The notes beneath the pieces were generated by a model. It searched no databases and had not been told where the DNA came from. It saw only the letters and a program-made list of their open reading frames with translations. A DNA stretch of 64,000 nt from Azohydromonas aeria (GTDB taxonomy: Bacteria; Pseudomonadota; Gammaproteobacteria; Burkholderiales; Burkholderiaceae_C), in contig NZ_VIDQ01000022.1 in the NCBI RefSeq assembly GCF_009760915.1, positions 33,039 to 97,038 on the forward strand, given 5' to 3'. Positions 26,527 through 35,647 of this stretch are shown here, one piece after another. Each line of letters starts with the position of its first letter. Position 1 is the stretch's first letter. The translations under genes and the position numbers were made by a program.

Positions 26527-27740
26527 ACGCTTTGCACCTTGGTGAATGTCTTGGACATTTCTGATCTGGGGCGTGGTGCCCTGTCGGGCTTCCGCGCAAA
26601 CGGATAATGCCACAGCTCAACCAAACGGGAACCCTTGGCACCGAAATTTTTTTCCCGTCACCCGCATTGCGGCGAACCCGCCCGGAATCCGCCAATACGG
26701 CATATGCCGCTTCCCGGGCAGTGCTGGCCCGCGTGGGCGCCGGAGTATGAATCGCATATCACGCCGGGTGCACCACCGTTCGGATTGTTGCTGCCTTGTG
26801 TGCAAGCGGTGAAGGCGGCCGGTGCCACCGGCAATGGGCGCCGTGGAAACGATCGAATCGAAACCGGGTTTCAAGGCCCGGTGAATCGCGCGGTGCCGGC
26901 AATGGTTTACGCAGTGGGGTTTCTCCGGCGCCGTGATTCGAAGGAGGGGCCGGCGTGACCGACGGCAACCCGGCAACGGGATGACGGTCCTGCCCGGGGG
27001 TGCCCTTTGCTCCCGGGCAGGACCGCGCCGGCTCGGAGCCGGCGCTGCACCGCGTTCAACCACCCGAAACCGAAATACGCTGGGTCGTCGTGATGGCACG
27101 GCAGCCGTGCAGCGCGAAGGCTGGCCTGCTGCCAAGGCCGGGCTCGCGGCACGGCCGGCATTTGCACTGGCTGCGGCAAGACAATTCACGGCCTGGCCGG
27201 TATCCCGCTGCCGACACAATTCGGCCAACATTGCGGCTGGCGAGGGCAGCAAGATGCGCTGAATCACCCGGTGCGGCAGGCGGAATTGCAGCGGCGCTTC
27301 GGTCGCCCACAGGTCCGCCGCCCCGCCAAAGCCGCGGAGATTGAGCCCGCTTTGGTAACGGTTTGCTAACCTTCGGCATCAGTGAAAGGAAGTCCCGACG
27401 CCCCGGATACTCCCGTTTGCACCTTGGTGCCATGGCACCGGGGCGTGAGAAGTTCACGTCGTCGCCGGTCTTGCGGATGTGGGCCGGGAAAATGACGTGG
27501 AAGGCGTGCGGTTTCGGGTTGAACGCGCACCACCGCGCTGCTAGGCGTGCGGCGCGGCCGGCACAGGCCATGGCAATCACAGCCCGTCACACACTGCCGC
27601 CGGGATGGATGGCGAATCGGGGGCGGCCCTCCCGATACTTGATCTTGAAAGCGCTGAAAGCCCACCGGCCCGGAACCAGGAAGCGTCGCCAATTCGGCGC
27701 CGGCCTTTCAGCGCCCCGAGGCATCGACGCAGAGGAAAAC
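26527..27740. other. Long gene-free interval
   Basis: About 1.2 kb between the H-NS-like gene and a small RMF-like gene. Open frames on both strands have no ribosome binding site, no family similarity and unusual composition (Arg/Pro-rich). The first part is less GC-rich and probably holds the H-NS-gene promoter. Nothing else can be supported. Confidence 0.5.
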
Positions 27741-27968
27741 ATGCGCAACATGGACGAAAGCGCCTGGACCGCTGGCTTCATGGCGGGCGGGATATTCGCC
27801 GCCCAGTGTCCCTACGTGCGTGGCTCGTTCGAAGCGCTGGATTGGTATGGCGGCTGGATCGAAGGCGCCGCCACCGCGCTGGACCATGGCGAATCCACGC
27901 CACGCTGCGGCGTGGCCGAGGCTGCAGCCCGGCGCCATTCGGACGGCATTCATACCCCGCGCCATTGA
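27741..27968 (+). CDS. Ribosome modulation factor (RMF)/CrpP-like small protein
   Basis: 75 residues from ATG 27741 with GAGG upstream; an alternative ATG lies at codon 4. The segment AWTAGFMAGGIFAAQCPYVRG...DWYGGWIEGAATAL aligns by eye with RMF: A..xG..AG, then CPY (23-25), then W..GW (35-39) and a following Ala-rich helix. RMF binds the ribosome and promotes 100S dimers in stationary phase; the related CrpP-type proteins have been discussed in fluoroquinolone resistance. The exact role here is unknown. It differs from E. coli RMF in the basic N-terminus. Confidence 0.6.
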   Translation: MRNMDESAWTAGFMAGGIFAAQCPYVRGSFEALDWYGGWIEGAATALDHGESTPRCGVAEAAARRHSDGIHTPRH

Positions 27969-28038
27969 GTCGCGGCCGCGCCGCGACTGCGGTGGCGCCG
28001 GGGCCGGGCGCTTCCCGCCGCACGCGGCCGCTGCCTGA

Positions 28039-28060
28039 CATATTGCAGCGCAGCAATATG
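28039..28060. repeat. Inverted repeat after the RMF-like gene
   Basis: CATATTGC and GCAATATG, perfect eight-base arms with a six-base spacer. It is AT-rich amid GC-rich sequence and has no T-run, so an operator for the next gene is as likely as a terminator. Confidence 0.5.
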
Positions 28061-28251
28061 GTCTGGTTCCCGGTCAAATCCGGTAGCCGGACCTGAAACC
28101 GGGCCAGGGCAAGGCGGCGAAACCGCCCGAATCCCGGAACAGGACTTCAGGGTCTTTTTCAGCACATTTCCAGCGTCCCTGACGGCAGGGCCCGCCGCCT
28201 GAAAGCGGCAAGATGGCGCTCATTCCGGATCTCGACGACGAGGTGCCCGCC

Positions 28252-28725
28252 ATGCGACTCGAAGGTTCCTGCCACTGCGGCGCCGTGCGTTTCTCCGTGG
28301 AATCGCACGAGCCCGTTCCATTCATGCGCTGCTACTGCTCGATCTGCCGCAAGACCGCGGGCAGCGGCGGCTTCGCCGTCAACCTGGGCGCCGACCACGC
28401 CACGCTGCAGGTGCACGGGCGCGAGCACCTGGGCGTGTACCGCGCGCGCATGGAGGACGGGCGGCGCAGCAGCGGCGAGCGCCATTTCTGCCGCGAGTGC
28501 GGCACGGCCCTGTGGCTGTACGACCCGACCTGGCCGGACCTGGTGCATCCGCACGCCGGCGCCATCGACACCGCGCTGCCCGGCGTGCCCGCGGTCACGC
28601 ACATGATGCTGGGCTCGAAGCCGGCCTGGGTCGAGGCGCACGTCAGGCCCGCAGACAAGAGCTTCGACGCGTACCCGGACGAGTCGCTGGCCGAGTGGCA
28701 CCGGCGCCACGGGCAGACGCGCTGA
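28252..28725 (+). CDS. GFA-family (CENP-V-like) zinc protein
   Basis: 157 residues from ATG 28252; a start at 28213 is possible, but the family normally begins just before the first cysteine motif. Zinc ligands are GSCHCGAV (Cys7, Cys9), RCYCSICR (about 27-32) and HFCRECG (about 78-82). Members are related to Gfa, described as a glutathione-dependent formaldehyde-activating enzyme, but most have unknown substrates. No formaldehyde dehydrogenase gene is adjacent. Confidence 0.85.
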   Translation: MRLEGSCHCGAVRFSVESHEPVPFMRCYCSICRKTAGSGGFAVNLGADHATLQVHGREHLGVYRARMEDGRRSSGERHFCRECGTALWLYDPTWPDLVHPHAGAIDTALPGVPAVTHMMLGSKPAWVEAHVRPADKSFDAYPDESLAEWHRRHGQTR

Positions 28726-28810
28726 GGGGACGAGGTGGCGCGCCGGGGCCGGGGCCGGGGCAGGACGTGCTTGCGGCGACGCACAATGGCGCGTCCATTG
28801 AAAGGGTCCC

Positions 28811-29677
28811 ATGCAACAACTCACGCCGGAAGGCCGGCAGGCCATCGACGACATCGCCCGGCGCCACGGCTTCAGCAGCGAGGCGGTGACCGCCATGCTC
28901 TGGGCCGTGATCCAGGGCAACGGCAGCATGGCGCAGTTCGGCCATCCCGAGTTCGGCGGCGCCGGGCAGTGGATGCGCGGCGGCATGACCATGGTGTCGG
29001 ACATGTTCAACAACGCGCTCAAGGCGCGCGTGGACGGCCTGTGCAGCGAGCTCGCTAGCCTGGTTGCCAGCCAGCCCGGGCTGCTGCAAGCCGGCAGTTT
29101 CCAGACGCAGAGCCAGGACGGCGGTGGCGGCTACGGGCAGCAGCAGTCGTCGTGGGGCGGCGGCAGCCAGCCGTCGATGGGCGCCGCAGCGCCGGGCGCG
29201 GCCAGCCTGTTCGTGCCGGGGCCCCAGGGCGGCGGTGACTGGTGGGGACCCAGCCTGCGCTGGCCCGACGCCACCGGCGCGCAGAACGGCGTGCGTTACG
29301 CCTGGTTCTCGCAGGCGCGGCGCCTGGCCATCGAGCTGCACGGCCGCGTCACGATCTACGACACGCTCGACCACCACATCGGCGGCTTCTCGCAGCAGCA
29401 GTCCGGCAGCGGCTCGCTGAGCTTTAACAGCCAGTACGGGCTGGTGGACGTGGGCAGCCTGCCAGTGGTCTCGGTGGACGGCCAGGCGCCGGCCGCCCCG
29501 GCGCCGGTGGCCGCCGCGCCCGCGCCGTCGGCCTCGATGCCGGCGCCGGCCGCCGGGCTGCCGCAGGGCCTGGACGTGTTCGCCGCCATCGACCGGCTGG
29601 CCGAGCTGCATGCCCGCGGCGTGCTCACCAGCGAGGAGTTCGCCAGCAAGAAGGCGGAGCTGCTGAGCCGGCTCTGA
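28811..29677 (+). CDS. SHOCT-domain protein
   Basis: 288 residues. The N-terminal helical part (1-90) is of unknown family. A Gly/Gln-rich linker (about 95-125, GGGGYGQQQSSWGGGSQPS) leads to a central region with WWGPSLRWPDATGAQNGVRYAWF and a beta-like RRLAIELHGRVTIYDTLDHHIGGF (about 140-200), resembling bacterial PH-like folds. An Ala/Pro linker is followed by a C-terminal SHOCT motif (AIDRLAELHARGVLTSEEFASKKAELLSRL, about 260-288). SHOCT segments are short oligomerisation modules. Function unknown. Confidence 0.7.
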   Translation: MQQLTPEGRQAIDDIARRHGFSSEAVTAMLWAVIQGNGSMAQFGHPEFGGAGQWMRGGMTMVSDMFNNALKARVDGLCSELASLVASQPGLLQAGSFQTQSQDGGGGYGQQQSSWGGGSQPSMGAAAPGAASLFVPGPQGGGDWWGPSLRWPDATGAQNGVRYAWFSQARRLAIELHGRVTIYDTLDHHIGGFSQQQSGSGSLSFNSQYGLVDVGSLPVVSVDGQAPAAPAPVAAAPAPSASMPAPAAGLPQGLDVFAAIDRLAELHARGVLTSEEFASKKAELLSRL

Positions 29678-29735
29678 GCCGGACCAATGTCCGTTATGTC
29701 AATTCCGGCGGATGCCGGCGCGGCGCGGTGCCGGA

Positions 29736-30767
29736 TCAGGACGATCGGGCCTTGGCCGCCTGGACCGCCCCGGCCGTGCCGGCGGCGGGTTGCGGCGCCG
29801 GGTGCGCCGCCGCGTAGCGCTCCAGCAGCAGGTACAGCGCGATGCCGCCCAGCAGCGGCAGCAGGTAGTACAGCGCCCGGTAGGCCAGCACCGCGCCCAG
29901 GACCGTGCCCTGTCCCAGGCGACCGGACAGCAGCCCCAGGTACACCGCCTCCAGCACGCCCAGGCCAGCCGGGATGGGCGTGACCACGCCGACGATCGAC
30001 GCCGCCATCAGCACTGCCAGCGTCTGCGCGTAGGGCAGCCGCTCGCCCAGCAGCAGGTACATCACCGCGCCCATGAGCGCCCAGTTCACGGCGGAGAACA
30101 GCAGCTGCGCGATGGCGCGGCCCGGGCTCGGCCAGCGCAGGCACCGGCCGCGCAGGTGCCATTCGCGCCCGCGCCACTTCGCGCAGGCCAGCACGTAGCT
30201 GGCGGCCAGCCCCAGCATCAGCACGCCCACGGCGCGCAGCGTCCACGGCGGCAGCCCGGCCTGCGCTGGCAGCGCGATCTCGCCGGCGGCGAACAGCGCG
30301 CCGGCCAGCAGCCCGTAGCCCAGCCAGTTAGTGGCCAGGCTGATGCCCACCACCTGCGCCACCGTGGTCTCGTCCAGCCCCGCCTTGGCGTAGAGCCGCG
30401 CGCGCAGCGCCACGCCGCCCACCAGCGAGCCCAGGTTCAGGTTGAAGGCATAGCTGGCCACCGCGATGGCCCAGCTGCGCCAGCGCGCCACGCGGTGGCG
30501 CACGTGGCCGCGGCCGATGAGGTCGAAGCAGCCGTAGACGGCATGGCTGAGCGTGGCCAGGGCCCAGGCCGCCAGCAGCAGCTGCAACGGGTAGCGCTTG
30601 AGCGCGGCCCAGGCGCCGGCCCAGTCGATCTGGTGCGCGCGCGACAGCAGCAGCCCCAGCACCACCAGGCCGAAGATCGGCACGGCCCAGCGCCGGATGC
30701 GCGGCCAGGCGGCGGTGAAGGCAGCCCAGAACGGGCTGGTCGGCACGGGAGGGGCGTCGCTGAGCAT
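29736..30767 (-). CDS. UPF0104/YbhN-family membrane protein
   Basis: 343 residues with about eight membrane helices. Signatures are the SYAFNLNLGSLVGGVALRARLYAKAGL block and the late SIVGVVTPIPAGLGVLEAVYLGLL block, typical of the lysylphosphatidylglycerol synthase transmembrane-region family. It lacks the LPG-synthase acyltransferase domain, so lipid transport or flipping is the more likely class of function, though unproven. It converges with the SHOCT gene. Confidence 0.85.
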   Translation of the reverse strand: MLSDAPPVPTSPFWAAFTAAWPRIRRWAVPIFGLVVLGLLLSRAHQIDWAGAWAALKRYPLQLLLAAWALATLSHAVYGCFDLIGRGHVRHRVARWRSWAIAVASYAFNLNLGSLVGGVALRARLYAKAGLDETTVAQVVGISLATNWLGYGLLAGALFAAGEIALPAQAGLPPWTLRAVGVLMLGLAASYVLACAKWRGREWHLRGRCLRWPSPGRAIAQLLFSAVNWALMGAVMYLLLGERLPYAQTLAVLMAASIVGVVTPIPAGLGVLEAVYLGLLSGRLGQGTVLGAVLAYRALYYLLPLLGGIALYLLLERYAAAHPAPQPAAGTAGAVQAAKARSS

Positions 30768-30829
30768 GGTGGCTCATCCTCGCCGCTGCCGCCGCCGCGT
30801 GCCAGACGACGCCGCCGCGCCGTGCTGTA

Positions 30830-30861
30830 GGCGCTGTCCGACTCGCGCGCCGGACAGCGCC
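30830..30861 (-). terminator. Hairpin after the CoA-transferase gene
   Basis: Perfect 11-base arms (GGCGCTGTCCG / CGGACAGCGCC) with a ten-base loop, 19 bases past the stop of the CoA-transferase gene on the minus strand. No T-run follows. Confidence 0.5.
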
Positions 30862-30879
30862 GCCCGGGAGCCCTCGCCT

Positions 30880-32079
30880 TCAGTCCGCGGGGGCTGGCGG
30901 CCAGCCCGGGGCGGCGGCCAGCGCGCGGCGCAGCGCGTCGCCATGCTGGTCCAGCCGCGGCGGCGCGCGCCGGGCCGCGGCGCGCTCGCCGTCGAAGCAC
31001 ACCGGCGCCGCCACCAGCGGCATGGACGCCGCATCGCCCTCGCCGCCGCGCTCCACGACCATGCCGCGCGCGCGCACCTGCGGCGCCTCGAACACCTGGG
31101 CGATGTCGCGCAGCGGCGCGCAGGGCACGCCCGCGGCGTCGAGCCGCTCGCACCATGCCGCGGTGCCCAGCGCCAGCATCCACCCCGCCACGCGCGGCAC
31201 CAGCTCGGCGCGGTGGGCCACGCGCGCGGCGTTGGTGGCGAAGCGCGCGTCGCGCGCGAGCGCCGCCTCGCCGGCGAGCTCGCACAGCCGCGCGAACTGC
31301 GCGTCGTTGCCCACGGCCAGCACGATGTGGCCGTCGGCCGTGGCGAAGACCTGGTAGGGCACGATGTTGGGATGCGCGTTGCCCATGCGCCGGGGCGTGA
31401 GCCCGCCCACGAGGTGGTTGCCGGCCTGGTTGGCGAGCATGGCCACCTGCACGTCGAGCAGCGCGGTGTCGATGTGGCAGCCCTGCCCCGTGCGCTCGCG
31501 GCCCTGCAGCGCGGCCAGGATGGCCGTGGTTGCGTACACACCGGTCATGAGGTCCACCACCGCCACGCCCACCTTCTGCGGCTGGGTGCCGGGCGTCCCT
31601 TCCGCCTCGCCGGTGATGCTCATGAGGCCGCCGGCGGCCTGGATGGCGAAGTCGTAGCCCGGGCGCGCGGCCTCCGGCCCGGTCTGGCCGTAGCCGGTGA
31701 TGGAGCAGTACACCAGGCGCGGGTTGAGCGCGCGCAGGGAAGGCGCGTCCAGGCCGTAGCGCGCGAGCTGGCCGACCTTGTAGTTCTCGATCAGCACGTC
31801 GGCCTCGGCCGCGAGCGTGCGCACGAGCGCGGCGCCTTCGGCGCTGGCGAGGTCCACGGCGATCGAGCGCTTGCCGCGATTGGCGCACAGGTAGTAGGCG
31901 GGCATGCGCTCGGCCGGCGTGCCCCACCACGGCGGGCCCCAGGCGCGCGTGTCGTCGCCGCTGCCCGGGCGCTCGACCTTGATCACGTCGGCGCCGTAGT
32001 CCGCCAGCAGCTGCCCGGCCCAGGGGCCGGCCAGCACGCGCGACAGGTCCAGCACCCGCACGCCGGCCAGCGGGCTCAT
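30880..32079 (-). CDS. Class III CoA-transferase (CaiB/BaiF family)
   Basis: 399 residues. It moves CoA between carboxylic acids through an aspartyl-CoA intermediate; the catalytic Asp is Asp176 in VAVVDLMTG. Family features include GVRVLDLSRVLAGPWAGQLLADYGADVIKVE at the start and GYDFAIQAAGGLMSITG at 141-157. The substrate is not deducible from neighbours. A 10-codon open frame (32108-32076) ends on the start codon (ATGA), which may couple translation. Confidence 0.88.
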   Translation of the reverse strand: MSPLAGVRVLDLSRVLAGPWAGQLLADYGADVIKVERPGSGDDTRAWGPPWWGTPAERMPAYYLCANRGKRSIAVDLASAEGAALVRTLAAEADVLIENYKVGQLARYGLDAPSLRALNPRLVYCSITGYGQTGPEAARPGYDFAIQAAGGLMSITGEAEGTPGTQPQKVGVAVVDLMTGVYATTAILAALQGRERTGQGCHIDTALLDVQVAMLANQAGNHLVGGLTPRRMGNAHPNIVPYQVFATADGHIVLAVGNDAQFARLCELAGEAALARDARFATNAARVAHRAELVPRVAGWMLALGTAAWCERLDAAGVPCAPLRDIAQVFEAPQVRARGMVVERGGEGDAASMPLVAAPVCFDGERAAARRAPPRLDQHGDALRRALAAAPGWPPAPAD

Positions 32080-32114
32080 GGCCGGCCTCCCTCGAACTGG
32101 TTGTTCATGAAACA

Positions 32115-32149
32115 GCTCCCATTGACTCCCGGGATTGTGCAATGGGAGC
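32115..32149 (-). terminator. Inverted repeat between ggt and the CoA-transferase gene
   Basis: GCTCCCATTG / CAATGGGAGC with a 15-base loop, eight bases past the ggt stop and followed on the minus strand by TGTTTC. It looks like a partial terminator or attenuator. Confidence 0.5.
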
Positions 32150-32156
32150 CGGGGCC

Positions 32157-34097
32157 TCAGGGCGCCAGCAGGTCGCCCAGCGCCGGCAGCAGCGGCTTGC
32201 CGCGCGGCAGCACGATCACGGTGCCCTCGCGGCGCTTGTCGGCGCCGCCGTAGTAGCGGCCGGTCCTGGGGTCGATGCCCACGGCCTGCACCGAGCCGAT
32301 GTCGGCCGGGTTGACGGTGTAGCCCAGCGCGGCCAGGCCGGCGGCGGCGGGATGCCCCGCTTCCAGTTGCACCGTGGGCCCGACGCCGGTGACGGCCAGG
32401 CGCCGCGCGTCGATGGCCTGCTGCAGCGTCATGCCGTGGTCGATGAGGTTGAGCGTGACGTTGAGCACCGAGCTGATGATGGTCGAGCCCCCGGGCGAGC
32501 CGAAGGCCAGCAGCGGTGTGCCGTCGGCGCGGAAGATCATCGTCGGCGTCATGCTGCTGCGCGGGCGCTTGCCCGGCTCGACGTCGTTGTAGCCCGCGCC
32601 CTGGGTCCAGGGGTTGGTGGTGGGCGCGAGGTTGAAGTCGGTGAGCTCGTTGTTGAGCAGGAAGCCGTGGTTGCGGAACGAACCATCGGGCTTGCGGTAG
32701 CCGGCGAACACGCCGATGCCGTGCGAGGACTCGATGGTGTTGGTGTAGGAGACGAAGTTGCCCCAGCGGTCGGCCACGGCGAAGTGCGTAGTGGTTTCGC
32801 CGGGGCCGTCGATGGGCGCGGCCACGGCCAGCGGCCTGACCGGCTTGATGCCGCTCCACTGGTAGGGGCGCGGATCGCCCGACTCCGGGTTGGGCGCCAG
32901 GCGCACGCCCGGCAGCAGCGCCGCGCCGCGCAGCGCCGTGTACTGCGGCGCCAGCAGCCCGCGGCCCGGCACCGACACGAAGTCGGCGTCGCCCATCCAC
33001 ACGGCGCGGTCGGCAAAGGCGACGCGCAGCGCGTCGGCCATCAGGTTGGCGGTCTTGACGCCGCCCCAGCCGTAGCCCTGCGCCGGGTCGCCCAGCGGGA
33101 AGCGCTCCAGCATCTCCAGCACCTGCAGCAGCGTGAGCCCGCCCGACGACGGCGGCGACATCGCCTTGACGGTGTAGCCGCGGTAGCGCGCCTCCACCGG
33201 CGCGCGCAGCGCCGCCCGGTAGCCGGCCAGGTCGGCGTAGGTCATGCTGCCGCCGCGGCCCTCGGTCTCGCCGGGCAACTGCGGCGCGCGCTTGAACTTC
33301 TGGCCCTCGACGATGCCCCGGGCGATGTCGCAGCCCTTGGCCGGCAGGTACAGGTAGAAGCAGTCGGGCCCGTGCGCGGCGATGAGGCGCAACGTCCCGG
33401 CCAGCGGCTTGTTGGTGATGAGCTGCCCCACCGCCGGCGGCTTGCCGCCGGGGCAGAAGAAGGCCGCCGCCTCGGGCGAGTTCTGCGCGCGCGCATTGCA
33501 CGCGACGCTGGGGTCGGCATAGCGCGGCGTGGCGTTGAAGCCCTTGTCGGCGAGCTTGATGGCGGGCTTGAGCACCTGGTGCAGCGGCAGGTTGCCCCAG
33601 CGCTCCAGCGCCAGCGCCGTGCCGCGCACCATGCCCGGCACGCCCACGGCCACGCCCTGCAGCGAGGGGTTGGACAGCTTCGTGAACATGGCCGGCGTCG
33701 CGCCGGCGGGTGCCTTCTCGCGGCTGTCGATGTAGAAGGTTTTGCCGCTGGCGGCATGGTGGATCATCATGAAGCCGCCGCCGCCGATGCCCGCCGACTG
33801 GGGCTCGACGACGTTGAGGGCGTAGGCGACGGCCACCGCCGCGTCGATGGCGTTGCCGCCCTTCTCCAGCACCTGCGCCCCGGCCTCGGCGCCATAGGGG
33901 TTCGACACCGCGACCACCGCCTGCTGGCGCAGCAGGCCCGGGGGCAGCGCCGGCAGCGTGCCCAGCTTCAGCTCGACGCCGACCTGCGCCGCCGCCGCCG
34001 CCGATGCGGCCGGCACCGCCACCGCGCCGCCGCAGGCCAGCAGCAGCGCGCGGCGCAACCGCGACAAGGCCGGGGACCGGACTTTCCGTACAACCAT
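32157..34097 (-). CDS. ggt: Gamma-glutamyltransferase
   Basis: 646 residues; a basic N-terminus and hydrophobic stretch (about 17-37) form a signal peptide, so it is periplasmic. It hydrolyses or transfers the gamma-glutamyl group of glutathione. The precursor normally self-cleaves before a catalytic Thr; here TTHFAVADRWGN places it at Thr436. Other signatures are VSNPYGAEAGAQVLEKGGNAIDAAVAVAYALNVVEP, GIGGGGFM and SSGGLTLLQVLEML. An insertion around 195-260 contains several cysteines and lengthens it relative to E. coli Ggt (about 580). Confidence 0.92.
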   Translation of the reverse strand: MVVRKVRSPALSRLRRALLLACGGAVAVPAASAAAAAQVGVELKLGTLPALPPGLLRQQAVVAVSNPYGAEAGAQVLEKGGNAIDAAVAVAYALNVVEPQSAGIGGGGFMMIHHAASGKTFYIDSREKAPAGATPAMFTKLSNPSLQGVAVGVPGMVRGTALALERWGNLPLHQVLKPAIKLADKGFNATPRYADPSVACNARAQNSPEAAAFFCPGGKPPAVGQLITNKPLAGTLRLIAAHGPDCFYLYLPAKGCDIARGIVEGQKFKRAPQLPGETEGRGGSMTYADLAGYRAALRAPVEARYRGYTVKAMSPPSSGGLTLLQVLEMLERFPLGDPAQGYGWGGVKTANLMADALRVAFADRAVWMGDADFVSVPGRGLLAPQYTALRGAALLPGVRLAPNPESGDPRPYQWSGIKPVRPLAVAAPIDGPGETTTHFAVADRWGNFVSYTNTIESSHGIGVFAGYRKPDGSFRNHGFLLNNELTDFNLAPTTNPWTQGAGYNDVEPGKRPRSSMTPTMIFRADGTPLLAFGSPGGSTIISSVLNVTLNLIDHGMTLQQAIDARRLAVTGVGPTVQLEAGHPAAAGLAALGYTVNPADIGSVQAVGIDPRTGRYYGGADKRREGTVIVLPRGKPLLPALGDLLAP

Positions 34098-34318
34098 GGA
34101 CCGACTCCTCGTTGGGATTGAGTGATGCGACACGGGCGCCCGCGTCGCGCGGGCGCCCGGCCGATTCACTGTGCCCAGCGGGTGCGGCCGGATCAACCGC
34201 GCCGCACCGCCCGGATGCGGGCAGCGGGCACGCCGGGGCTGTGGCAGGCCCCCGGCAGGCGCGCCGCGGGCATCGGGCTTGCCCCGAGCGCACCTGGCAC
34301 CGGCACAGGGCCCCGCGC

Positions 34319-35629
34319 TCAGGCCCGGGTGGTTGAGTCCGGAACGGTCGTGGCACGTGCTTCGCGGGCCTGCGCCTCCTCGGCCGGCTCGAGCCGCTGC
34401 GCCGCCTCGCGCAGGCCGCGCAGCAGCCCGGCGGCGCTGGGCTTGTCCACGAACACGCACTGCTTGCCGGTGCGCTTGCAGTGGTCCTTCACGCGCCAGT
34501 AGGCGCCGTGGCTGATGCAGCCGGTCTGGCAGATCACGAGGTCTGCCGCCGCGAGGCTGGATTCGAGCTGCGCGCTGTTCTCCTCCTCGCCGCCGTCGTG
34601 GTGCAGGAACTGCCCGCCGGTGCGCTCCACCAGCTGCCGGTACACCGGCACGCTGCCGGCGCGCCCGCCCACGCACAGCACCGAGCGGTCGCGCAGCCGC
34701 GGCGCCACGGGCAGCGCCATCACCACGGCGCGAACCGGCGCGCCGGGCGGCGCCGGCGTGCCGGCGGCGGCGCAGGCCGGCTCGGACGCCGCCGCGCGCC
34801 GGCCCTCGGCCAGGCGGCGCTCCAGCGCCTCGATGCGCGCGCGCTGGCGCGTGATCTGCTCGGCCTGCGCGCGCCGCGTGCCCAGGTCGGGCATGCCGCG
34901 GCGCAATTCCTCCAGCTCCATCCGCGCGGCCTGCAGCGCCGTGTCGCGCGTGATCAGCGCCGCGCGCAGCCGCACCAGCTCGGCCGAGAGCTGCTCGATG
35001 CTGGCCGCGCGCTGCGCCAGCGCCTGCGTGCTGCGCTGCTGCGCCGCGGCCAGCTCGCGCACCAGCACGCCGTGCTCGCGCGCCAGCTCGGCAAAGCGCG
35101 CGCGGTCCACGCGCTCGGCCGCGCCGGCCTGGTGCTGCAGCATGTGCACGTCGCGCAGCACCCGCTCCTCCAGCACGGCGTCGCAGTGCCCGTGTGTGAG
35201 CACCGCCCAAAAGGCCGCGGGCACCGTCACGCCCTCGTCCAGGCGCTCGCGCCACCACTGCGCCAGCGCCGGTGCCGACTTGCAGCGCTGGGCCGCGCCC
35301 AGCGCCGCGGCGAAGCGCTCGTCGAGCTCGCGCTGCACCCGCTCGGCCAGCGGCGTGCGCGACTTGCATTCCTGCACCGCGGCCAGGTGCAGCTCGTAGT
35401 CGTCGGCAGGCACGGCCGCGCCGAGCAGCTTCTCGGCCAGGCGGCGCAGCAGCGGCAGGGGCAGGCACACGCCCACCACCGGGCAGAAGGCCGTGGGCGC
35501 GAGGTCCCACAGCCGGCGCCGGCGCGAGCCGCGCGCGAAGCCCGCCTCGGCGGCCGCCCGCGCATGGCGCTCGGGCAGGGACAGGGACAGCAGCGCGGAC
35601 AGCGCCGCGGGACGGTGCTCGGCACACAT
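34319..35629 (-). CDS. DUF2325-domain protein with central coiled coil
   Basis: 436 residues. The N-terminal part has scattered CK/HC motifs (QECKSRTP, QRCKSAP, HGHCD). The middle (about 180-285) is a long heptad-rich coiled coil. The C-terminus (about 320-415) is DUF2325: SVLCVGGRAGSVPVYRQLVERTGGQFLHHDGGEEENSAQLESSLAAADLVICQTGCISHGAYWRVKDHCKRTGKQCVFVDKPS. The family is of unknown function and recurs near iron-related genes. It is 18 bases after a small CxxC protein gene, and both lie behind a Fur-type box. Confidence 0.8.
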   Translation of the reverse strand: MCAEHRPAALSALLSLSLPERHARAAAEAGFARGSRRRRLWDLAPTAFCPVVGVCLPLPLLRRLAEKLLGAAVPADDYELHLAAVQECKSRTPLAERVQRELDERFAAALGAAQRCKSAPALAQWWRERLDEGVTVPAAFWAVLTHGHCDAVLEERVLRDVHMLQHQAGAAERVDRARFAELAREHGVLVRELAAAQQRSTQALAQRAASIEQLSAELVRLRAALITRDTALQAARMELEELRRGMPDLGTRRAQAEQITRQRARIEALERRLAEGRRAAASEPACAAAGTPAPPGAPVRAVVMALPVAPRLRDRSVLCVGGRAGSVPVYRQLVERTGGQFLHHDGGEEENSAQLESSLAAADLVICQTGCISHGAYWRVKDHCKRTGKQCVFVDKPSAAGLLRGLREAAQRLEPAEEAQAREARATTVPDSTTRA

Positions 35630-35647
35630 GTTCAGGCGGCTCCCGTG

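Noticed and set aside
26617..27267. 216-codon minus-strand frame in the gap after the H-NS-like gene
   Set aside because: Arg/Pro-rich, no ribosome binding site, no recognised motif, and several overlapping alternatives in other frames.
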